DNA from: DATAFO01 sp046728015
GTDB lineage: Bacteria; Actinomycetota; Thermoleophilia; Solirubrobacterales; 70-9
Direction of reading: 5' to 3'
Assembly: GCA_046728015.1 (NCBI GenBank)
Contig: JBKPDQ010000007.1
Span: 1 to 7,488 of the forward strand
DNA: 7,488 nucleotides
The notes beneath the pieces are model-generated. The model was not told the origin of the DNA and did no database searches. It was given only the letters and a program-made list of their open reading frames with translations. Positions 1 through 5,862 of this stretch are shown here, piece after piece; the stretch's first letter is position 1; the number at the start of each line of letters is the position of its first letter. The translations under genes and the position numbers were made by a program.

Positions 1-1
1 G

Positions 2-634
2 CTCGACGCGGTGGCCGACGACATCCGCGCCGCGGGGGGCGCGGCCGAGACGGCGGAGGTCGACGCGCTCGACGCGGCGTCGGTCGACGCCCATGCCGAC
101 GCCGTCGCCGCCGAGGCCGGCAGCCTCGACATCTCCTTCAACCTGATCTCGCACGGCGTCGTGCAGGGCACGCCGATGGTCGAGATGGAGCTCGACGACT
201 ACGTGCAGCCGGTCGCGACCGCCGTGAGCACGACGTTCCTGACCGCGCGGGCGGCCGCCCGCCACATGATCAGCGGGCAGGGCGGCGTGATCCTGATCTT
301 CGGCGGCTCCGGGCCGCCGCTGCGCGGCTACAGCCTCGGCGGCCTCCAGGTCGCGTTCGAGGCACTCGAGTCGATGCGCCGGCAGCTCTCGTCCGAGCTC
401 GGCCGGGACGGGGTGCGCGTCGTGACGCTGCGGACCGGCGGCGTCCCCGAGACGATCCCCGATCCCGACGGCAGCATGCGGGAGACCATCGCGGACATCG
501 AGGACACGACGATGCTGGGGCGGGCCGCGACGCTCGAGGACGTCGGCAACGCGGCTGCGCTCGCCGCCTCCGACCGCGCGCGCACGATGACGGCGGCGAC
601 GATCAACGTCAGCTGCGGCGCACTGATCGACTAG
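2..634 (+). CDS. SDR-family protein with degenerate catalytic motifs (5'-truncated by window edge)
   Basis: The reading frame is open from the first complete codon at position 2, so the gene begins outside the window; the GTG at 11 is only an internal codon. The visible 210 residues match the Rossmann part of short-chain dehydrogenases after the (unseen) glycine-rich cofactor loop: an alternating helix/strand pattern, a helix of the LTARAAARHM type, the strand VILIFGGSG, then GYSLGG, a long helix with LSSELGRDGVRVV, and a closing TINVSCG strand. The usual NNAG is NLIS (140-151). The YxxxK pair is broken: Tyr is kept at 329-331, but the lysine position four residues later is glycine (341-343). 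It may bind NAD(P) without standard dehydrogenase chemistry, or belong to an SDR branch that uses other residues. It ends 2 nt before the next gene and is probably in the same operon. Family assignment is firm; the substrate is unknown. Confidence 0.85.
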   Translation, partial: LDAVADDIRAAGGAAETAEVDALDAASVDAHADAVAAEAGSLDISFNLISHGVVQGTPMVEMELDDYVQPVATAVSTTFLTARAAARHMISGQGGVILIFGGSGPPLRGYSLGGLQVAFEALESMRRQLSSELGRDGVRVVTLRTGGVPETIPDPDGSMRETIADIEDTTMLGRAATLEDVGNAAALAASDRARTMTAATINVSCGALID

Positions 635-636
635 GA

Positions 637-1209
637 ATGGCCGGCCGGCGCTTTCCGAGCTTCGTCGACGAGCTGCCGATCACCCAGCGGGCGCTCGAGT
701 TCGCCGCGAGCCGGCACCGCGGGCAGCGGCGCGAGGTCGACGACGCGCCGTTCATCCTGCATCCGCTGGAGGTCGCGCAGCAGCTGCGCGGCCGCGGGTA
801 TCCGGACCGGGTGGTCGCCGCGGGCGTGCTGCACGACGTGATCGAGGACACCCCGGTCGAGTTCTCCGAGCTCGAGGCGCGCTTCGGCAGCGACGTCGCG
901 ACGCTCGTGCGCGCCGTCTCGGAGCCGTCCGGCGGCGGCACGTACGCGGAGCGAAAGGCGCGGCTGCGGGCCGCCGTGGCCGAGGCCGAGGCGGACGCCG
1001 TGGCGGTCTTCGCCGCCGACAAGGTGGTCAAGACGCGCGAGCTTCGCCTCGGCCTCGTCCGAGAGCCCGCCACCCAGATCGACCCGGACAAGCTCGACCA
1101 CTACTGGGAGTCGCTGGCGCTGCTGGAACGCCGCCTCGGCCATCATCCGCTCGTCCGCCAGCTGCGCTTCGAGCTCGAGGCGCTGGCGCTGATGCCGCCG
1201 GGGAGGTGA
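637..1209 (+). CDS. HD-domain hydrolase, MESH1/RelA-SpoT hydrolase-like
   Basis: This is a 190-residue single-domain protein, close to the size of stand-alone MESH1-type small alarmone hydrolases. The metal-dependent HD signature is intact: H27 in HRGQRR, H42 in ILHPLEVA, the H66-D67 pair in LHDVIEDT with E70 and D71, and D128 in FAADKV. ARFGSDVATLVRAVSE and the ERKARLR helix also follow the RelA/SpoT hydrolase fold. Known family members hydrolyse (p)ppGpp and, for animal MESH1, also NADPH. No synthetase or TGS domain is present. The asparagine that usually lies four residues after the last metal aspartate (ADKLYN in MESH1) is lysine here (K132), so the substrate may differ. ATG 637 lies 2 nt after the SDR stop; the only purine run, AGGA, is too close to act as a normal ribosome site, so translational coupling is likely. 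Activity is inferred, not shown. Confidence 0.85.
   Translation: MAGRRFPSFVDELPITQRALEFAASRHRGQRREVDDAPFILHPLEVAQQLRGRGYPDRVVAAGVLHDVIEDTPVEFSELEARFGSDVATLVRAVSEPSGGGTYAERKARLRAAVAEAEADAVAVFAADKVVKTRELRLGLVREPATQIDPDKLDHYWESLALLERRLGHHPLVRQLRFELEALALMPPGR
1202..1207 (+). promoter_or_regulatory. Shine-Dalgarno GGAGGT fixing the ThuA start
   Basis: GGAGGT, inside the end of the upstream HD-hydrolase gene, lies 4 nt before ATG 1212. It supports that ATG over the in-frame GTG at 1206, which overlaps the ribosome site itself. Confidence 0.7.
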
Positions 1210-1211
1210 CG

Positions 1212-1958
1212 ATGCCAAAGGCTGTACATGTGACGGTGTGGGGGGAGAACGTCCACGAGCGGACGGAGGACGACGTGCGCGCACGCTATCCACGGGGCAT
1301 GCACGGCGCGATCGCAGGCGGCATCGCCGCGCTGCTCGGAGACTCGGTGCGCGTGACCACGGCGACGCTCGACCAGCCCGAGCACGGCCTCACCCAGGCG
1401 GTGGTGGACGACACGGACGTGCTGACCTGGTGGGGGCACGCCGCGCACGACGAGGTCGACGATGCCGTGGTCGACCGCGTTCACGACGCGGTGCTGGGCG
1501 GGATGGGTCTCGTGACGCTGCACTCCGCCCACTACTCGAAGATCTTCCGTCGGCTGCTCGGGACGTCGTGCAGCCTGCGCTGGCGAAACGACGGGGAACG
1601 CGAGCTGGTGTGGACGGTCGATCCCGCGCATCCGATCGCCGCGGGCATCCCCCAGCCGATCGTGCTCGAGGCACAGGAGATGTACGGCGAGCACTTCGAC
1701 ATCCCGCCGCCCGACGAGCTCGTGTTCATCAGCTCGTTCGCCGGCGGCGAGGTGTTCCGCAGCGGCTGCTGCTTCCGCCGCGGCACGGGGCGGATCTTCT
1801 ACTTCAGCCCCGGAGACCAGGATTACCCGATCTACCATCACGCCGACGTCCAGCGCGTGATCGCCAACGCCGTGACGTGGGCGACACCGGCTCCCGGCGT
1901 CCGGCGCGCAGTGCCCGGCAGCCCGGAATCGCCGCGTGGATGGTTCGAGGTTCCGTGA
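1212..1958 (+). CDS. ThuA-domain protein (trehalose-utilization family)
   Basis: The protein has 248 residues with the class I glutamine-amidotransferase-like ThuA fold. Recognisable blocks are VTVWGENVHE at the N-terminus (about 7-16), VLTWWGHAAHDEV (70-82), the family hallmark LHSAHYSKIFRRLLG (103-117) followed by LRWR, AQEMYGEHFDIP (154-165), and GRIFYFSPGDQDYPIYH (193-209) before NAVTWA (219-224). ThuA proteins work with Gfo/Idh/MocA dehydrogenases in trehalose and keto-sugar metabolism in rhizobia and others. That exact partnership is present here, because the next gene is such a dehydrogenase and overlaps this stop by 4 nt. There is no signal peptide, so it is predicted cytoplasmic. The start is ATG 1212, with a good ribosome site. 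Residues 225-248 form a non-conserved tail. The true sugar substrate cannot be read from the sequence. Confidence 0.93.
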   Translation: MPKAVHVTVWGENVHERTEDDVRARYPRGMHGAIAGGIAALLGDSVRVTTATLDQPEHGLTQAVVDDTDVLTWWGHAAHDEVDDAVVDRVHDAVLGGMGLVTLHSAHYSKIFRRLLGTSCSLRWRNDGERELVWTVDPAHPIAAGIPQPIVLEAQEMYGEHFDIPPPDELVFISSFAGGEVFRSGCCFRRGTGRIFYFSPGDQDYPIYHHADVQRVIANAVTWATPAPGVRRAVPGSPESPRGWFEVP

Positions 1959-3034
1959 CCGACCTCAGCGTCGGCGTCATCGGCCTCGGGTGGGCCGGGC
2001 AGCAGCACCTCGATGCGTACTCCGCTCTCGACGGCGTGGAGGTCGTCGCCCTGGCCGGACTCGAGGAGCCGGCCCGGACGGTGCTCGCCGAGCGGTACGG
2101 CATCGAGCACCACGTCGACCGCTGGGAGGAGCTGCTCGAGCTCGACGGGCTCGACGCGGTGAGCGTCGCAGTCCCCACGTTCCTGCATGCCCCGATCGCG
2201 ATCGCGGCGCTCGAGCGGGGCCTGCACGTCCTCTCGGAGAAGCCGATCGCGCGCAACGAGTCCGAGGCGCGTTCGATGGTCGAGGCCGCGCGGGCGGCCG
2301 GCCGGGTGCTCGACGTCGGGTTCAACCATCGCCAGCGAGGCGACATCCGCAAGCTCAAGGACGTTCTCGACGCGGGCCGGCTGGGGCGGCCGTACTACGC
2401 GAAGGCATGGTGGCTCCGCCGCAGCGGGATCCCCGGCCGCGGCAGCTGGTTCACGAGGGCGGAGCTGGCGGGCGGCGGCCCGCTCGTCGACATCGGCGTG
2501 CATGTCCTCGACTACTCGCTGTTCCTTCTCGGCAACCCGACGGTCACCGCCGTCAGCGCGTCGACCTACGACCTCCTTGCCACGGCAGGGTTCGGGTTCA
2601 ACCCCGAATCGGGCAAGACGAGCGTGGCCGGGTCGACGGGCTTCGACGTCGAGGATCTCGCCACGGTGTTCATGCGCCTCGAGGACGGCGGCACGCTGCT
2701 CGTCGAGGCGAGCTGGGCCGCCCACAGGATCGACGGCGACCAGTTCGGGATCACGCTCTACGGGAGCAAGGGAGGCGCGGAGCTGATCGTCGAGGACTAC
2801 GCGCCCTCCGGCACGCTCACGATCTTCACCGACGACGACGGCGTCGCCGCGGAGACACGGCTGACCGCGCCGCCCGGCAGAGGCCATGAGGCGGTCGTAG
2901 GGCAGTTCCTGTCCAAGGTCCGCTCAGGGCGCTGGGAAGAACACGACGGCACGGGGGCGGTCGCCCTCGCACGCATCGTCGACGCGTGCTACCGATCCGC
3001 CGCCGAGCAGCGCGAGATCCGTCTCGTCGACTGA
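1955..3034 (+). CDS. Gfo/Idh/MocA family NAD(P)-dependent oxidoreductase
   Basis: This 359-residue protein has both family domains. The N-terminal Rossmann fold starts at once with VGVIGLGWAGQQH (GxGxxG, 6-18). It continues through DAVSVAVPTFLHA (67-79) to the catalytic EKP motif at 95-97 (K96). The C-terminal alpha/beta domain carries GGGPLVDIGVHVLDY (173-187), with the D179/H183 pair that usually positions the sugar. Members oxidise or epimerise sugars, inositols and keto-glycosides. The upstream ThuA gene suggests a ThuB-like role at a sugar hydroxyl. The chosen start is GTG 1955, which overlaps the ThuA TGA as GTGA and has GAGG (1947-1950) 4 nt upstream; an in-frame ATG at 1940 would add five residues. 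No transit signal is seen, so it is cytoplasmic. Family assignment is very firm; the substrate is open. It is the last gene of the operon. Confidence 0.95.
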   Translation: MTDLSVGVIGLGWAGQQHLDAYSALDGVEVVALAGLEEPARTVLAERYGIEHHVDRWEELLELDGLDAVSVAVPTFLHAPIAIAALERGLHVLSEKPIARNESEARSMVEAARAAGRVLDVGFNHRQRGDIRKLKDVLDAGRLGRPYYAKAWWLRRSGIPGRGSWFTRAELAGGGPLVDIGVHVLDYSLFLLGNPTVTAVSASTYDLLATAGFGFNPESGKTSVAGSTGFDVEDLATVFMRLEDGGTLLVEASWAAHRIDGDQFGITLYGSKGGAELIVEDYAPSGTLTIFTDDDGVAAETRLTAPPGRGHEAVVGQFLSKVRSGRWEEHDGTGAVALARIVDACYRSAAEQREIRLVD

Positions 3035-3147
3035 CCTGCGTGCGGGGCGCTGCCGGCGACCTGCGGCTGGGTAAGGGAAACCGGGGGATCGACCCGCGTC
3101 GCGAACGGTCTGCCCGCGCCTCTCCCAGCTACTGACTCTTGGGGTGA
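3035..3147. other. Intergenic stretch without a recognisable gene
   Basis: This lies downstream of the Gfo/Idh/MocA stop. No frame shows conserved protein motifs and stops occur in the frame that later becomes coding-like. I see no convincing terminator hairpin, promoter or RNA gene. Together with the following remnant it makes a 330-nt gap between two convergent transcription units. Confidence 0.5.
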
Positions 3148-3360
3148 CCTTGCGCGCGCGACGAGTGGCGTCGCGATCGCTGGGATCCCTGCACGGAGGT
3201 CAGCTGCTCGATCAGGCTCACGGAACGCTCGTGCACCAGCGAAGCCGGGAGCGCGCTGATCTCCGCCGGCAGCGAGCTGACGCTCAAGTACACGCAGACC
3301 GGGACGCCCGACGGCGTTCAGCGCGGGTTCAGCTTCGGCTGGCAGGCGACGACGCCGTGA
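3148..3360 (+). pseudogene. Possible 3' remnant of a lost coding sequence
   Basis: The frame with codons starting at 3148 is open to the TGA at 3358-3360 and contains no ATG, GTG or TTG. From about 3244 on, nearly every codon ends in G or C and the translation is a plausible beta-rich C-terminus, SELTLKYTQTGTPDGVQRG followed by FSFGWQATTP. The amino-acid mix (Thr, Gly, aromatic residues) differs from the Arg/Ala-rich translations typical of wrong frames in this DNA. Upstream of about 3244 the frame is less gene-like (Cys- and Arg-rich), and stops at 3133-3135 and 3145-3147 cut it off. I do not recognise the family. It may be the tail of a gene truncated by deletion or rearrangement, or chance. 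Confidence 0.35.
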
Positions 3361-3364
3361 CCGC

Positions 3365-3913
3365 TCACGCCTGCGGTCGGTAGGCCAGGTAGACGACGCC
3401 GTTCTCGTAGGACTCACACGCCGCAAGCGAAAGCTTGCCGGGCGCCGCATCCTCGGTGAAGAGCCGCGGACCGGACCCGCGGGTGAGCGGGTAGACGAGC
3501 AGATGCAGCCCGTCGATGAGGCCATCGCCGAGCATCGCCCGGACCAGCGTGATGCTGCCGCTGACGTAGATGTCGCCGTCGACCTCGTCCTTGAGGCTGC
3601 GGATCGTGTCGGGGTCGTACGGCCCGATGATCTTCGAGTTCCTCCACGTGGCAGTCTCGAGCGTGCCGGAGACGACGTACTTGGTGGTGTCGTTGAAGAA
3701 CGGCGCCCCCGGATCGTCCTCGACGGTCCGCGTCGACCACGCCGGCTCGAACGCCTCGTAGGTCGTGCGCCCGAGCAGGATGCCTCGGCACCGTTCCGTG
3801 AGCGCGCCGAGGGCCTCCCCCATCTTCGGATCCCAGCCGTAGTCGAACGTCCACGTCGGCGCGTCGATCACGCCGTCGAGGCTCATGAACTCGTGTACGT
3901 GTACTTCTCCCAC
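3365..3913 (-). CDS. Dihydrofolate reductase-like (RibD C-terminal domain) family protein
   Basis: The 182-residue product has the DHFR/RibD-C fold. An N-terminal strand VHVHEFMSLDGVID (4-17) is followed by GILLGRTTYEAF (44-55), FFNDTTKYVVSGTL (72-85), DIYVSGSITLVRAML (114-128, the NADPH-binding GS loop), DGLHLLVYPLTRGSGPRLF (134-152) and a C-terminal strand VVYLAYRP. This matches the large YyaP/YwjB-type family of stand-alone domains, whose members probably reduce pterin- or pyrimidine-like substrates with NADPH; few are characterised, and this is not a canonical folate-pathway DHFR. The start is GTG 3913 (read leftward), 5 nt after a strong GGAGG. That ribosome site overlaps the end of the upstream SnoaL-like gene, whose stop is only 2 nt away, so the pair is co-transcribed and probably translationally coupled. 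Confidence 0.9.
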   Translation of the reverse strand: MGEVHVHEFMSLDGVIDAPTWTFDYGWDPKMGEALGALTERCRGILLGRTTYEAFEPAWSTRTVEDDPGAPFFNDTTKYVVSGTLETATWRNSKIIGPYDPDTIRSLKDEVDGDIYVSGSITLVRAMLGDGLIDGLHLLVYPLTRGSGPRLFTEDAAPGKLSLAACESYENGVVYLAYRPQA

Positions 3914-3915
3914 GT

Positions 3916-4320
3916 CTACCTCCGGTCGTCGATCGGGAACGAGTGGTGCTCGTGGGCCACGATCCACCGGCCGCCATCTTTGCGCAGGCCGAGCGTGAGC
4001 CGCAGGCGGTTCTCCGGATTGGCCGCGAGCTCCTCGGGCGTTCCGCAGCGAAGGAGCGCGTGGGCGAACGCGACGTCCTCGCCGGCCGTGACCTCGAGGG
4101 ACACGATCTCGAACGCCGCTCCGCGTAGCTGGAACTCGAAGAACCCGGGCCAGGTGTCGCGGTAGGCGTCGATGCCGCGCACGCCGTCGTAGGGCGGCGG
4201 GACGTCGAACATGACGATGTCGTGAGCGTGGTCGGCGAGGACGCGGTCCATGTCGCCGGCGTGGACCGCCTCGGCCCACTGCTCGATGAGAGTGCGGATC
4301 TGGTCTTCGTTATCGGGCAT
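3916..4320 (-). CDS. NTF2/SnoaL-like domain protein (DUF4440/SgcJ type)
   Basis: The 134-residue product has the single cone-shaped alpha+beta NTF2-like fold. An N-terminal helix IRTLIEQWAEAVHAGDMDRVLA (8-29) is followed by the strand HDIVMFDVPPPYDGVRGIDAYRDTW (33-57), then FEIVSLEV, AFAHALLRC, RLRLTLGLRKDGGRWIVAHEHHSFP. The GRWIVAHEHHS ending is typical of the SgcJ/DUF4440 group of small ketosteroid-isomerase-like proteins. Many members have no known substrate; some act as isomerases, cyclases or binding proteins. ATG 4320 is preferred; the GTG immediately upstream (4323) would add one residue. Neither has a good ribosome site, so start choice rests on fit to the family. It is the first gene of a two-gene minus-strand unit with the DHFR-like gene. 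Confidence 0.88.
   Translation of the reverse strand: MPDNEDQIRTLIEQWAEAVHAGDMDRVLADHAHDIVMFDVPPPYDGVRGIDAYRDTWPGFFEFQLRGAAFEIVSLEVTAGEDVAFAHALLRCGTPEELAANPENRLRLTLGLRKDGGRWIVAHEHHSFPIDDRR
3919..3923 (-). promoter_or_regulatory. Shine-Dalgarno GGAGG for the DHFR-like gene
   Basis: Read on the minus strand, GGAGG sits in the last codons of the SnoaL-like gene and 5 nt before GTG 3913. It selects that GTG over the internal ATG at residue 10, which would remove the first beta-strand of the fold. Confidence 0.7.
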
Positions 4321-4323
4321 CAC

Positions 4324-4437
4324 GAGTAGGACCCGACCGCACGGCGATTCTCATCGCCCAGTGCGCGCGCATGAGCGGCCGTTCCCGCTTCCGCCCGCCG
4401 CGGGACGATTCCGGGCACCTGCGTAATGATCGTGGCG
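4324..4437. promoter_or_regulatory. Divergent promoter region between the SnoaL-like and PPOX genes
   Basis: About 115 nt separate two genes transcribed away from each other, so promoters for both must lie here or overlap the gene starts. I find no strong -35/-10 pair. A TAATGA at 4424-4429 sits 8 nt before ATG 4438, where a -10 box would lie for a leaderless transcript. A CTCAT/ATGAG repeat (4350-4354, 4371-4375) is too short to call an operator. Confidence 0.4.
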
Positions 4438-4815
4438 ATGAGCGTCTTCAGGGAGGCCGAGCGTCGCTACCTGGCCGGCGGGCGGCAGCTCGGACGGGTC
4501 GCGACGGTCGGTGCGGACGGCACGCCGCACGTGGTGCCGGTCGCATGGATCTACAACGCGGCGCGCGACACGATCGACGTCGGGGGCAGCGAGCTCGAGC
4601 GAACGAAGAAGTTTCGCGACGTGGCCCGGACGGGGCGAGTCGCGATCGTGATCGACGATCTGGCAAGCACGGATCCGTGGCATCCGCGCGGGATCGAGAT
4701 CCGAGGGCGTGGCGAGGCGATCGCGCTGCCGACGCCCCTGATCCGGATCCATCCCGAGCGGATCGTCAGCTGGGGGATCGAACCGGGACGCAGCGCGCGT
4801 ACGGTGGCGCGCTAG
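4438..4815 (+). CDS. PPOX-class F420-dependent oxidoreductase
   Basis: The protein is a 125-residue split-barrel flavin/F420-binding domain. Key blocks are MSVFREAERRYLA (1-13), LGRVATVGADGTPHVVPVA (18-36), DTIDVGGSELERTKKFRDV (44-62), GRVAIVIDDLASTDPWHPRGIEIRG (66-90) and IRIHPERIVSWGIE (102-115). The VGG...TKKFRDV and PWRPRGIEVRG-type motifs are those of the actinobacterial group that includes MSMEG_5819 and OxyR, which use deazaflavin F420 rather than FMN. The substrate is unknown. ATG 4438 is chosen because relatives begin at MSVF; in-frame GTG 4432 and ATG 4426 (adding MIVA) are alternatives, and none has a clear ribosome site. The gene precedes a YjbR-family gene on the same strand, 45 nt apart. 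Confidence 0.9.
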   Translation: MSVFREAERRYLAGGRQLGRVATVGADGTPHVVPVAWIYNAARDTIDVGGSELERTKKFRDVARTGRVAIVIDDLASTDPWHPRGIEIRGRGEAIALPTPLIRIHPERIVSWGIEPGRSARTVAR

Positions 4816-4829
4816 ACGCTCGAGCAGAC

Positions 4830-4847
4830 CTTCGCGGCTCCGCGAAG
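4830..4847 (+). other. Perfect 7-bp hairpin between PPOX and YjbR genes
   Basis: CTTCGCG (4830-4836) and CGCGAAG (4841-4847) form a perfect stem around the tetraloop GCTC, 14 nt after the PPOX stop and 13 nt before the YjbR ATG. No U-run follows. It could be a weak terminator, an attenuator or a processing site, or stem-loop shielding of the YjbR start region. Confidence 0.5.
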
Positions 4848-4860
4848 CCTCAGTGGGACC

Positions 4861-5247
4861 ATGCGGCGTATGGATGCGACCGAATTGCGCGCGTGGTGCG
4901 TCCAACACGCCGGTGCGATCGAGGACTTCCCGTTCGGGCCTGAGCACTCCGTGTTCAAGGTCGCCGGCAAGATGTTCGCCCTGAGCGCGCTGGACCGCAC
5001 GCCCCTCGAGGTGAGCGTCAAGTGCGAGCCGGACCTGGCGGTCGCCCTCCGCGACAGCTATCCCGCGATCCGCCCCGGCTATCACCTCAACAAGCGCCAC
5101 TGGAACACGATCACGCTCGACGGCAGCCTTCCCGACCAGCTCGTGCGCGACCTGATCGAGGACTCATACGACCTCGTCGTCAGCGCTCTCCCGAGGCGCG
5201 TGCGCGAGCAGCTCGGCTGGGCGCCGGCGGCCGAGGTCTCGGACTAG
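4861..5247 (+). CDS. MmcQ/YjbR family protein
   Basis: The 128-residue product shows the CyaY-like alpha/beta fold of the MmcQ/YjbR family. ELRAWCVQHAG is followed by EDFPFGPEHSVFKVAGKMFAL (21-41), EVSVKCEPDLAVALRDSYPAIRPGYHLNKRHWNTI (50-84), LDGSLPDQLVRDLIEDSYDLVV and a final LPRR. The PFG...VFKV.GK.FA and PGYH.NKRHW signatures are diagnostic. Family members are often named DNA-binding proteins because of the fold, but a defined cellular role is lacking for most. ATG 4861 is used; ATG 4870 (start MDATELR) is equally plausible, since the GTGGGA upstream is poorly spaced for either. It is on the same strand as the PPOX gene and converges with the TetR gene 21 nt further on. Confidence 0.9.
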   Translation: MRRMDATELRAWCVQHAGAIEDFPFGPEHSVFKVAGKMFALSALDRTPLEVSVKCEPDLAVALRDSYPAIRPGYHLNKRHWNTITLDGSLPDQLVRDLIEDSYDLVVSALPRRVREQLGWAPAAEVSD

Positions 5248-5280
5248 CGAGGGTCGCCGTCGAGCGCGTCAGCTCGGCCG
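5228..5280. terminator. Possible shared terminator between convergent YjbR and TetR genes
   Basis: CGGCCGAG (5228-5235) and CTCGGCCG (5273-5280) are perfect 8-bp inverted repeats enclosing both stop codons. The 37-nt loop contains a further CTCG/CGAG stem (5238-5241, 5248-5251). There is no U-tract. The position between two convergent genes fits, but the long loop makes this tentative. Confidence 0.3.
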
Positions 5281-5838
5281 GAGTCCCCGGAGCACGACGT
5301 CGATGTAGCGGCCGGTGTCCCTGCCGGCCTCTTGTGCGCCGGCGACGGCGCCGAGCATCCGCAGCGTGATCAGTAGGTCGATCACGTCGAGATCCTCGCG
5401 CAGCGTGCCGTCGCGGTGCGCGCGCTCGGCCACGGGTTGAGCGATCCCGATCGATATCGAGCGCAGGCGCTCGCGGATCGTCGAGCCGACCGGCTGACCG
5501 GCGAGCGCATCGAAGACGCCGCCGTGCTCGATCTGGATCCGGACGGCGTCGCGCACGAACGCCGCCAGGGCATCGCCGGTGGGAGCCGTCGCGAGCGCGC
5601 GGTCGCGCGCACCGGCGAGCGGCTCCATGAGTGCTTCGAGGACCGCGGCGACCAGGTCGTCCTTGGTCGGGAAATGCCGGTAGAGGGTCGCGACGTTGAC
5701 GCCGGCGGCGCGGGCGATCGCATTGACGCTCACCGCCAGCCCGTCCTCGCGGAAGGCGACAGTCGCCGCGTCGATCAGGCGCGAGCGGTTGCGGACGGCG
5801 TCCTTGCGCGTTGGGCGATCGATCGGTGTCGCAGGCAC
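5269..5838 (-). CDS. TetR/AcrR family transcriptional repressor
   Basis: The 189-residue product has the standard TetR layout. A basic N-terminal arm (RPTRKDAVRNRSRLID) leads into AATVAFREDG and the helix-turn-helix SVNAIARAAGVNVATLYRHF (37-56) with PTKDDLVAAVL behind it. The rest is a helical ligand-binding domain of about 120 residues whose inducer cannot be read from the sequence. It faces away from the MFS exporter across 90 nt that hold a clear inverted repeat, the classical arrangement for a repressor controlling itself and an efflux pump. The only good start is GTG 5838: a GGAG ends 1 nt before it, too close for a normal ribosome site, while a TATTCT box sits 8-13 nt upstream, so a leaderless mRNA is possible. 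An ATG far upstream would run through the operator and is rejected. Confidence 0.93.
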   Translation of the reverse strand: MPATPIDRPTRKDAVRNRSRLIDAATVAFREDGLAVSVNAIARAAGVNVATLYRHFPTKDDLVAAVLEALMEPLAGARDRALATAPTGDALAAFVRDAVRIQIEHGGVFDALAGQPVGSTIRERLRSISIGIAQPVAERAHRDGTLREDLDVIDLLITLRMLGAVAGAQEAGRDTGRYIDVVLRGLRPS

Positions 5839-5845
5839 GCTCCGA

Positions 5846-5851
5846 AGAATA
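5846..5851 (-). promoter_or_regulatory. Candidate -10 box (TATTCT) for a leaderless tetR-type transcript
   Basis: Read on the minus strand, TATTCT lies 13 to 8 nt before GTG 5838, so transcription would start at or next to the start codon. No good -35 is visible at the usual distance; the inverted repeat occupies that side. The call rests on position and sequence only. Confidence 0.4.
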
Positions 5852-5862
5852 CCGCAGCGCTC

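Noticed and set aside
1238..1954. A long open frame in front of the Gfo/Idh/MocA gene that would extend it by about 240 residues
   Set aside because: The added translation is Arg-rich shadow sequence opposite the ThuA frame with no domain features; the Rossmann motif begins immediately after GTG 1955, where a ribosome site and 4-nt overlap are present.
1838..2887. 349-codon minus-strand open frame
   Set aside because: Antisense to the well-supported Gfo/Idh/MocA gene; composition is Arg/Ala/Asp/Glu-rich with no recognisable motif, as expected for complement frames in high-GC DNA.
3144..3383. 79-codon plus-strand open frame starting GTG 3144
   Set aside because: Arg/Ala-rich with no motif, and it runs into the end of the DHFR-like gene on the opposite strand; the frame ending at 3360 looks more gene-like over the same stretch.
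4362..4371. TGCGCGCGCA palindrome in the divergent SnoaL/PPOX gap
   Set aside because: A CG run of this kind is expected by composition in such GC-rich DNA and has no extended arms or second copy.
4351..5100. 249-codon minus-strand open frame across the PPOX and YjbR genes
   Set aside because: Crosses two good plus-strand genes and their intergenic hairpin; translation has no coherent domain.
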